11,821 bases of DNA from contig JAOUIC010000015.1 in NCBI GenBank assembly GCA_029884275.1, forward strand, positions 1 through 11,821, in the 5' to 3' direction. The position numbers were made by a program, and so were the translations under genes. Shown in pieces: positions 1-5,686 of this stretch. Below the pieces are notes generated by a model, which was not told the DNA's origin, did not search any database, and worked only from the letters and a program-made list of their open reading frames with translations. Numbering within the stretch: position 1 is the stretch's first letter; each line of letters begins with the position of its first letter. This DNA is from Gemmatimonadota bacterium (GTDB lineage: Bacteria; Gemmatimonadota; Gemmatimonadetes; Gemmatimonadales; GWC2-71-9).

Positions 1-978
1 CCCGACCGCGTGTATCGCATCGAGCTCCTGCCCGGTATCATCGACCTCCGGCGCAACCGCTCCGACACCTCCGTCGTCCTCACTTTCGCGACCGGCGGAC
101 CACCGCCGACCGACACGATCCGCGGAGTCGTCATCGACTGGGCCGCGGGACGGCCCGGCCGGCAGGCGCTGGTCGAGCTGTACCTCCTGCCGGACAGCCT
201 GATCTACCGGGCCGTGGCGGACAGCAATGGCAGGTTCACCATCGGCCCCCTTCCCGCAGCCGACTGGACCATCTACGCCGTGATCGACCAGAACCGGAAT
301 CACCGGCGCGAGTCGCGGGAGTCCTGGGACTCGACGGTGATTGCCGCCGGTACGGCGTCGGCCCCAACGTTGTGGATGATCCCGCGCGACACCGTCGGGC
401 CGCGAATCACGACGATCACGGCTGACGACAGCCTGAAGGCAACCATCACGTTCACACTTCCCCTCGATCCGAACCAGGCCGTCGAAAGCCTGGGGGTGAG
501 TTTCCTGCGACAGGAAGACTCGGTTCCGGTGCCATTCCTGTCGTTGCTCCCCAAGCCGCTGGACGACAGCGTGGAGAGCGCGCGCCGAAGTCTGCGCGAC
601 ACCGCGGCAGCCGATTCAATCCCCGCCATGGAGAGGGCGCCAGTGCCTGGAAAGGCGAAGCCGCCCCGCGCCGCCGCTGACACGGGCCGTGCCCTTGCGG
701 CGAAGGCGCAGATCGACTCAATCGTGAAGAGCCGGCCAGCACTCTACGATCGGCTGGTCCTGCGGGTCGGCGAACCGTTCATCGCCGAGCGCAGGTATCT
801 GGTCGAGATCCGCGGGCTGAGGAGCGTGGCAGGCGCGACCGGGGACACCAGGGGCGTGCTCGCGATTCCCAAGCCGCGGGCTGTCCCCAAGCCCGCCGCC
901 GACAGCGCGGCGGCGGCCCCGGATTCCACCGGCCACGCCCGCGACAGCAGCGCCACGCGTCCACCCCCGAAGCCATGA
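1..978 (+). CDS. Exported Ig-like / carboxypeptidase-regulatory-like domain protein, C-terminal part (5' end outside window)
   Basis: The reading frame is open from base 1, so the 5' end lies outside the window; 325 residues are visible before TGA. A GTG at base 10 is probably not the start, because the residues before it (PDR) run straight into a beta-strand (VYRIELLPGIIDLRRN) typical of the end of a bacterial Ig-like (Big_5/SbsA-like) domain. Residues about 37-117 look like a carboxypeptidase-regulatory-like beta-sandwich (DTIRGVVIDW ... NGRFTIGPLPAADWTIYAVID). A second Ig-like unit begins near 134 (ITTITADDSLKATITFTLPL) and seems to resume near 250-290 (LVLRVGEPFIAERRYLVEIRG). Between these halves, residues 185-245 form a charged Ala/Pro-rich insertion. 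The tail (about 290-325) is Pro/Ala/Asp-rich and probably disordered. Such proteins are normally exported or surface-anchored, but no signal peptide can be checked here. The stop overlaps the selA start as ATGA, which suggests co-translation. Exact function is unknown. Confidence 0.72.
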   Translation, partial: PDRVYRIELLPGIIDLRRNRSDTSVVLTFATGGPPPTDTIRGVVIDWAAGRPGRQALVELYLLPDSLIYRAVADSNGRFTIGPLPAADWTIYAVIDQNRNHRRESRESWDSTVIAAGTASAPTLWMIPRDTVGPRITTITADDSLKATITFTLPLDPNQAVESLGVSFLRQEDSVPVPFLSLLPKPLDDSVESARRSLRDTAAADSIPAMERAPVPGKAKPPRAAADTGRALAAKAQIDSIVKSRPALYDRLVLRVGEPFIAERRYLVEIRGLRSVAGATGDTRGVLAIPKPRAVPKPAADSAAAAPDSTGHARDSSATRPPPKP

Positions 979-2330
979 CCGATCCGCGCCGCGACCTGCC
1001 ATCCGTGGATCAGTTGCTCGGCGATCCGGCAGTGGCAGCCCTGCTCGCGGTCGCTCCCCGGGACACGGTCGTCGGGGCGGTCCGCAGGGTTCTCCAGGCG
1101 GCCCGTCGCCGGCGCACCGCGCGCCCGATAGACTGGGCAGAGGCGATCCTGGAGGAAGTGCATCGCACTGGCCAGCGGACCCTTCGGCCCGTGATCAACG
1201 CGACCGGCGTGGTGCTGCACACCAATCTCGGCCGCGCCCCGCTCGCGGCCGCGGCGGTGGAAGCGGTGGCGGCCGTGGCGAGCGGGTATTCCACCCTCGA
1301 GTATGACCTGTCCACCGGCGCCCGGGGCCTGCGCACCGATCACGCCCGGCGTCTGCTTGGCGAACTGACAGGGGCGGAAGGCGCCCTCGTCGTCAACAAC
1401 GCCGCCGGCGCGCTGGTCCTCGCCCTCAATGCGCTTGCCGAGGGTCGCCGGGTGCTCATCTCACGGGGAGAACTGATCGAAATTGGCGGGTCGTTCCGGA
1501 TTCCGGAGATCATCTCCAGGAGCGGCTGTCTGCTGCATGAGGTTGGCACGACCAACCGCACCCACCTGAGCGACTACGCGGAGGCACTCGAAGGCGCCGC
1601 AGCGATCCTCACTGTGCACCGCTCGAATTTCACCCAGGCCGGGTTCGTGGCTTCCCCTGGCCCCGCGGAGATCGCGGCGCTGGCCCGCTCGAAAGGCATT
1701 CCTTATATCCATGATGTGGGCAGCGGGCTGCTGGCCGACCTCACCCCCTGGGGGCTCGCCGGCGAACCCCGCGTCATGGATGCCGTAGCTGACGGCGCGG
1801 ACCTCGTGATCTTCTCGGGGGACAAGCTGCTCGGCGGACCCCAGGCGGGGTGCGTCGTGGGACGGGAGGAGCCCGTGGCCGCGTGCGCCCGCAGTCCGCT
1901 GGCCCGGGCCTTTCGGGCGGACAAGCTGACACTCGCCGCGCTGGAGGCAACGCTCCACCTGTACCGGGATCCGGAAAGGGCCGCGCGTGAGATCCCGGTG
2001 CTGGCGATGCTGACCGTTTCCCAGGAGGAGCTGGCGGAACGTGCCGGGAGGATCGCGGCCCTCCTACCGGCGGCGCTTGCCCCGAGACTCGAGGCCGGCG
2101 ATTCGGCTGTCGGGGGAGGATCCTTCCCGGATGCCGCACTGGCGACGACGCTCGTTCGGCTCTCCCCGGGCCGGATCGGCGCCGCCGGATTCGCCCTCCG
2201 CCTTCGGCTGGGCGAGCCCCCCGTCATCGTTCGGGTGGCGGACGATCAGATCCTGCTGGATCCACGGACCATCGCCGCGGCGGACGAATCCCCGCTGATT
2301 GGCGCCCTCACGACCGCCCTCTCGGCCTGA
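975..2330 (+). CDS. selA: L-seryl-tRNA(Sec) selenium transferase (selenocysteine synthase)
   Basis: SelA is a PLP-dependent cytoplasmic enzyme that converts Ser-tRNA(Sec) to Sec-tRNA(Sec) using selenophosphate. The 451-residue product is full length compared with about 460 in E. coli. Landmarks in order are the N-terminal SelA domain (LPSVDQLLGDPAVAALLA, residues 8-25), the conserved INATGVVLHTNLGRAPL (74-90), RGELIEIGGSFRIPEI (164-179), VHRSNFTQAGFV (214-225), HDVGSG with Asp247, and FSGDKLLGGPQAG (280-292), where Lys284 should form the PLP Schiff base. The ATG start overlaps the preceding stop by four bases (ATGA). No good Shine-Dalgarno precedes it, so translation probably depends on coupling to the upstream gene. 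In many bacteria selB follows selA, but here a convergent lipoprotein gene follows, so selB, selD and tRNA-Sec must lie elsewhere. Neither tRNA in this window has the tRNA-Sec form. Confidence 0.96.
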   Translation: MTDPRRDLPSVDQLLGDPAVAALLAVAPRDTVVGAVRRVLQAARRRRTARPIDWAEAILEEVHRTGQRTLRPVINATGVVLHTNLGRAPLAAAAVEAVAAVASGYSTLEYDLSTGARGLRTDHARRLLGELTGAEGALVVNNAAGALVLALNALAEGRRVLISRGELIEIGGSFRIPEIISRSGCLLHEVGTTNRTHLSDYAEALEGAAAILTVHRSNFTQAGFVASPGPAEIAALARSKGIPYIHDVGSGLLADLTPWGLAGEPRVMDAVADGADLVIFSGDKLLGGPQAGCVVGREEPVAACARSPLARAFRADKLTLAALEATLHLYRDPERAAREIPVLAMLTVSQEELAERAGRIAALLPAALAPRLEAGDSAVGGGSFPDAALATTLVRLSPGRIGAAGFALRLRLGEPPVIVRVADDQILLDPRTIAAADESPLIGALTTALSA

Positions 2331-2355
2331 CCGCCGTCACCACCACCCGCGAAAC

Positions 2356-2387
2356 AGGCGCGGCCGGGCATCAGCCCGGCCGCGCCT
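2356..2387. terminator. Perfect 14-bp hairpin between convergent genes, probable bidirectional terminator
   Basis: AGCGCGG-type GC-rich arms at 2356-2369 and 2374-2387 are perfect reverse complements (14 bp) around the four-base loop ATCA. The hairpin lies 25 bases after the selA stop and 19 bases from the stop of the opposing lipoprotein gene. On the minus strand a short TGTTT follows the stem; on the plus strand there is only CTC. The placement fits a shared terminator with weak U-tracts, as in other GC-rich genomes. Confidence 0.8.
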
Positions 2388-2406
2388 CTCACCCCTCGGG
2401 CTCCGC

Positions 2407-3273
2407 TCAGAAGGTGAAAACCGTCACCGTATCATCCGGTACGCCGGAGGAAGGGCCCGCGAAGGTGCCAGTGAAGATCTGCGGCGCCGCACCCTGCCGC
2501 TGGACGGTCGCCACCCAGTCGGTCTGGGCCACGCCGCAGTCCGACCAATAGTCGAGAATCACCTTGTAGGTCCCGTTCGGCGCCTGTCCAATCGGCCAGA
2601 CGACGTTCTCATTGCTGTAGAAGACGCGGGCCGGAGACGACTCGTTCGGCGAGCAGGCGGCATTGGCATCGAGGTCCAGGGTGCCGCCGCTGGCGGAGGT
2701 CTTGTGACCAAAGAAGATCTCCTCGCCGGACGGGTCGATGACGTGGAGATCCACGTCCGCGCTGTCGGTCCAGGAAACGCTGATCTGGATGTCCCCGCTG
2801 CCGACCTGCAGGAACCGGATGGACTGGGAAGCCTGCGGCCCGACGCCGCCGGCGTCACCCACTCCGTAGCGCACGTTGATGGTGCCGGAGGAAGCGAGTG
2901 TGCTGGCGCTGAGGATGACATCCGCCGAAGCCGCCGAGGCCGGCAGCGTGAGGTCGTACCAACCGTCGAGGCCGTCCACCGCGAGGATGACCCGGCTGAA
3001 CGCCGCGCTGCCCGCGAGGGTCTGAACCGAACTGCCACCATTGATCATCACGGCGATCCCCGAGGCCGTGACCGTCGTGCCGCCCGAAGCGGCCGGAGGC
3101 GCCCCGCGGTTGAGCGTGGCGTGGACCGTTCCGCCGGCGTCGGTGACGCCGCTGATGACGTCCTCGAGACGGAAGATCGCGCCCTCCTTGAGCTGCGCCT
3201 CGCAGCCGGAAAGCACCAGGGTGGCGGCCACCATGCCGCACAGCCTCATGGAACTCCAGATCGAGTGAGCCAT
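2407..3273 (-). CDS. Predicted lipoprotein with C-terminal YfaP/DUF2135-like domain
   Basis: The 288-residue product starts with a lipoprotein signal (MAHSIWSSMRLCGMVAATLV, then LSGC). The lipobox Cys24 would be the lipidated first residue of the mature protein, which is probably anchored to a membrane facing the periplasm or cell surface. I chose the ATG at 3273 because AAGGGAG lies seven bases upstream. The frame is open further upstream, but that extension (rich in Arg, Pro and Gly) would bury the signal. An ATG at 3249, with GGAG four bases before it, is the alternative and also keeps the lipobox. Residues 30-155 are Ser/Ala/Gly-rich beta-type sequence. Residues about 160-262 contain DIQISVSWTDSADVDLHVID, PSGEEIFF, NENVVW, APNGTYKVILDYW and WVATVQ, the pattern of the DUF2135/YfaP beta-sandwich, which is often found in secreted proteins. 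Cys207 and Cys246 could pair as a disulfide after export. Function is unknown. It is convergent with selA and divergent from purN. Confidence 0.82.
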   Translation of the reverse strand: MAHSIWSSMRLCGMVAATLVLSGCEAQLKEGAIFRLEDVISGVTDAGGTVHATLNRGAPPAASGGTTVTASGIAVMINGGSSVQTLAGSAAFSRVILAVDGLDGWYDLTLPASAASADVILSASTLASSGTINVRYGVGDAGGVGPQASQSIRFLQVGSGDIQISVSWTDSADVDLHVIDPSGEEIFFGHKTSASGGTLDLDANAACSPNESSPARVFYSNENVVWPIGQAPNGTYKVILDYWSDCGVAQTDWVATVQRQGAAPQIFTGTFAGPSSGVPDDTVTVFTF

Positions 3274-3281
3274 CGCTCCGA

Positions 3282-3288
3282 CTCCCTT
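3282..3288 (-). promoter_or_regulatory. Shine-Dalgarno of the lipoprotein gene
   Basis: On the minus strand AAGGGAG lies seven bases before the ATG at 3273. It is one of the few strong ribosome-binding sites in the window and supports that start over the longer open frame upstream. Confidence 0.7.
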
Positions 3289-3418
3289 AGTGAGTGACCG
3301 CACTGGACTGCCCAACGTCCAAAGGGCAATCAGCGGGCCAATTCTCGCCCGGGGCCGGGCGCCCGCAGTCACGCCTCAATGCAACTCGAAGCGCAGCAAA
3401 GGATTGCAGGGCCAGCCT

Positions 3419-3455
3419 CGCGCCGGCCGGGGTTCGAGACAGCAGCCCCGGCGCG
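3419..3455. other. GC-rich inverted repeats upstream of purN, mutually exclusive pairings
   Basis: Two perfect stems share one 3' arm. CGCGCCGG (3419-3426) pairs with CCGGCGCG (3448-3455). Alternatively GCCGGGG (3426-3432) pairs with CCCCGGC (3446-3452) around a 13-base loop. It lies about 50-85 bases before the purN ATG in the divergent intergenic region 3274-3505. It may be an operator-like or RNA structure, or a by-product of high GC. Apart from this, the Shine-Dalgarno at 3282-3288 and the -10 at 3492, I see nothing definite in this 232-base gap. Confidence 0.35.
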
Positions 3456-3491
3456 TGAGCCGCACCACTAGAAGCTCTGGGGGCGGCCCGC

Positions 3492-3497
3492 TAAGTT
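3492..3497 (+). promoter_or_regulatory. Putative -10 element (TAAGTT) for a leaderless purN transcript
   Basis: TAAGTT fits the TANNNT -10 pattern and ends eight bases before the purN ATG at 3506. That would place transcription start at or next to the start codon. No Shine-Dalgarno lies in the 20 bases before the ATG. No TTG-type -35 is visible at 16-19 bases upstream, so promoter strength or type is uncertain. Confidence 0.5.
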
Positions 3498-3505
3498 CTT
3501 GCGCC

Positions 3506-4099
3506 ATGCCGACTCGCCTTGCCGTTTGCGTCTCGGGCCGGGGCAGCAATCTCGTCGCGCTGCTGGATGCCCTGACCGGCTCGCCCGAGGCCCAGGTGGT
3601 GCTCGTCCTCAGCAACCGCGCCGACGCGCCAGCCCTCCTGCGGGCCCGGGAACGCGGCATCGATGCGGAGCACCTGCGGAACCCGGCAGATGGCGGGGAG
3701 TGGCTCGGCTACCTTCGCGGCGCCGAGGTGGACCTCGTGGTGCTGGCGGGCTACCTCAGGCTGGTGCCGCCGGTCGTGGTCGCGGCCTACCGTGGGCGGA
3801 TCATCAACATCCACCCCGCCCTGCTGCCCGCTTTCGGTGGGCCGGGCATGTACGGTCACCGGGTCCACGAGGCGGTGCTGAAGTCCGGCGCCACGGAGAG
3901 TGGCGCCACCGTGCATCTGGTCGACGAGGTGTACGATCGGGGCCAGATTCTTGCGCAGGCGCGCGTCCCGGTCCGGCCCGACGACACCCCGGACAGCCTG
4001 GCCGCCCGCGTGCTCGAGGCCGAACACCGGCTCCTGCCAGCCGTCGTGCTCCGCGCCGCGAAGGCCGGGCGCCCGGTCCCGGTACCCGAGTTCGCCTGA
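3506..4099 (+). CDS. purN: Phosphoribosylglycinamide formyltransferase (GART)
   Basis: PurN transfers a formyl group from 10-formyltetrahydrofolate to GAR, giving FGAR, the third step of de novo purine synthesis in the cytoplasm. The product is 197 residues, normal for the family. The N-terminal phosphate-binding segment is VCVSGRGSNLVALLDAL (7-23), then VVLAGYLRLVPP (78-89), RIINIHPALLPAFGG (98-112) and GATVHLVDEVYDRGQILAQ (133-151). The catalytic triad of the family (Asn, His, Asp) corresponds to Asn101, His103 and Asp144. The frame is open upstream to 3290, but I chose the ATG at 3506 because homology begins immediately there and the upstream translation is Arg/Pro-rich noise. There is no Shine-Dalgarno, and a TAAGTT -10 lies eight bases upstream, so the mRNA may be leaderless. 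purH follows after 23 bases on the same strand, very probably in one operon. Confidence 0.96.
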   Translation: MPTRLAVCVSGRGSNLVALLDALTGSPEAQVVLVLSNRADAPALLRARERGIDAEHLRNPADGGEWLGYLRGAEVDLVVLAGYLRLVPPVVVAAYRGRIINIHPALLPAFGGPGMYGHRVHEAVLKSGATESGATVHLVDEVYDRGQILAQARVPVRPDDTPDSLAARVLEAEHRLLPAVVLRAAKAGRPVPVPEFA

Positions 4100-4109
4100 A
4101 ATCGCACCT

Positions 4110-4114
4110 GGAGG
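4110..4114 (+). promoter_or_regulatory. Shine-Dalgarno deciding the GTG start of purH
   Basis: GGAGG lies eight bases before the GTG at 4123, in the 23-base gap after purN. The frame is open far upstream through purN, so this site, together with homology starting at ALISVSDKRG, fixes the purH start. Confidence 0.8.
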
Positions 4115-4122
4115 ATCCTGAC

Positions 4123-5652
4123 GTGCCCCGTGCGTTGATATCGGTGAGTGACAAGCGAGGCATCGTCGGCTTCGCCGAAGGGCTGGTTGCGCTGGGGTGG
4201 GAGATCATCTCCACCGGCGGTACACACGGAGCCCTGAAGAAGGCGGGCGTGCCCGTCATCGCGGTGGACTCGGTGACCGGGTTCCCCGAGATCCTCGACG
4301 GGCGGGTCAAGACGCTCCATCCCGCGATTCACGCCGGCCTCCTGGCCCGCCGCGACATTCCCCAGCACATGACGGCGATCACCGAACGCGGGATCGTGCC
4401 GATCGACCTGATCGCGGTGAACCTCTATCCGTTCCGCGAGACGATCGCCAAGCCCGGGGTGTCGTTCGAGGACGCGGTCGAGAACATCGACATTGGCGGG
4501 CCGTCGATGCTCCGGTCCGCCGCGAAGAACCATGAGTCGGTCATCGTCATCGTGGACCCCACTGACTATCAGCCAGTGCTCAGCATGCTGCGCTCGGGCG
4601 GGGTGGACGCCGCTTGCCGCCGCGCCTTCGCGGCGAAGGTCTTCGGGCACACCGCCGATTATGACGGGGCCATCGCCCGGTACCTGACACCGCACGAGGA
4701 TGGCCTGCCGAACAGGCTGGCCATCAATGCGGAACGCCTGATGACCCTGCGCTACGGGGAGAACCCGAGCCAGCGGGCCGCGCTGTACGTCGACGAGGAA
4801 CCCCGCGGCCTGCGCGACCTCACGCAGCGCCAGGGCAAGGAGCTCTCCTTCAACAACATCCTCGACCTCGACGCCGCGATGTGGACCGTTTCGCTATGGC
4901 CGAACCGTCCCGCCTGCGTGATCGTCAAGCACACCACACCTTGCGGGATCGCGGTGGGGACGACCGCCGCCGACGCATTCGGCCGCGCGCTCAAGTGCGA
5001 CCCGCAGTCGGCCTTCGGCGGGGTCGTCGCTTTCAACACCATCGTGGACCGGGCCACGGCGGAGGCGCTCACCGGCCTCTTCCTCGAAGTCGTGGTGGCG
5101 CCGGGCTTCCACGAGGAGGCCCTCCAGATCCTGGCGGGGAAGAAGAACCTGCGCGCGGTGGAGCTCCCTGTGGTCCGCGGCCTCACCGGCCTGGACATGA
5201 AGCGGGTGCGCGGCGGGCTGCTGGTGCAGGACCGCTTCGTGCCGGACCTGAGCGACGCGGGCTGGACGGTGGCGACGCAGCGGCCGCCGACGGCGCCCGA
5301 GCTTCGCGACCTGCACTTCGCCTGGGCCGCCGTCGCGGCGGTGAAGTCCAACGCAGTGCTACTTGCCCGGGACGAGATGACCATCGGCATCGGCGCCGGG
5401 CAGATGAGCCGGGTCGACAGTTCTTTCATGGCGGTCCACAAGGCGCGCCAGCAGGGCCACGACCCCAGGGGCTCGGTCCTGGCGTCCGACGCCTTCTTCC
5501 CTTTCGCCGACGGCGTGGATGAGGCGGCCGCCGCGGGAGTCACGGCCATCATCCAGCCGGGCGGGTCGGTGCGCGACGCCGAGGTGATCGCCGCGGCGGA
5601 CCGCCACGGGCTGGCGATGATCGTCACCGGCAAGCGGCAGTTCCGCCACTAG
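4123..5652 (+). CDS. purH: Bifunctional AICAR formyltransferase / IMP cyclohydrolase
   Basis: PurH catalyses the last two steps to IMP: formylation of AICAR with 10-formyl-THF, then ring closure of FAICAR. The product is 509 residues, full length, with a GTG start preceded by GGAGG. The N-terminal IMP cyclohydrolase (MGS-like) domain shows ALISVSDKRGIVGFA (4-18), STGGT (30-34), LDGRVKTLHPAIHAG (58-72), DLIAVNLYPF (95-104) and NIDIGGPSMLRSAAKNH (121-137). The formyltransferase domain shows LRYGENPSQRAALY (209-222), SFNNILDLDAA (242-252), VKHTTPCG (268-275), in which Lys269-His270 are the catalytic pair, QSAFGGVVAFN (295-305), KSNAVLL (408-414), IGIGAGQMSRVDS (421-433) and the C-terminal TGKRQFRH (502-509). 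Two small departures from the usual pattern are KHTTPCG, where Asn is common at the second Thr, and TGKRQFRH, where RHFRH is common. Gaps of 23 bases to purN and 34 to the DUF2723 gene suggest an operon. Confidence 0.97.
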   Translation: MPRALISVSDKRGIVGFAEGLVALGWEIISTGGTHGALKKAGVPVIAVDSVTGFPEILDGRVKTLHPAIHAGLLARRDIPQHMTAITERGIVPIDLIAVNLYPFRETIAKPGVSFEDAVENIDIGGPSMLRSAAKNHESVIVIVDPTDYQPVLSMLRSGGVDAACRRAFAAKVFGHTADYDGAIARYLTPHEDGLPNRLAINAERLMTLRYGENPSQRAALYVDEEPRGLRDLTQRQGKELSFNNILDLDAAMWTVSLWPNRPACVIVKHTTPCGIAVGTTAADAFGRALKCDPQSAFGGVVAFNTIVDRATAEALTGLFLEVVVAPGFHEEALQILAGKKNLRAVELPVVRGLTGLDMKRVRGGLLVQDRFVPDLSDAGWTVATQRPPTAPELRDLHFAWAAVAAVKSNAVLLARDEMTIGIGAGQMSRVDSSFMAVHKARQQGHDPRGSVLASDAFFPFADGVDEAAAAGVTAIIQPGGSVRDAEVIAAADRHGLAMIVTGKRQFRH

Positions 5653-5686
5653 TGACCCCGGCTTCCCTCCCCTCGACGGCCATCCC

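Noticed and set aside
975..978. UGA stop of the Ig-like gene as a selenocysteine codon, given selA next door
   Set aside because: It overlaps the selA start codon, the preceding sequence is a Pro-rich tail with no redox motif, and no SECIS-like hairpin placement is evident.
2299..3297. Plus-strand open frame opposite the lipoprotein gene
   Set aside because: Arg-rich shadow with no motif; the minus strand has a signal peptide, lipobox, Shine-Dalgarno and a recognisable domain.
3424..3460. tRNA-like T-arm at GGGGTTCGA upstream of purN
   Set aside because: The loop between the paired arms is 13 bases, not seven, and no acceptor or anticodon arm fits.
3499..4122. Extension of the purH frame upstream through purN
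   Set aside because: The frame is open but reads as Arg/Pro/Gly-rich noise; purH homology and a GGAGG site place the start at 4123.
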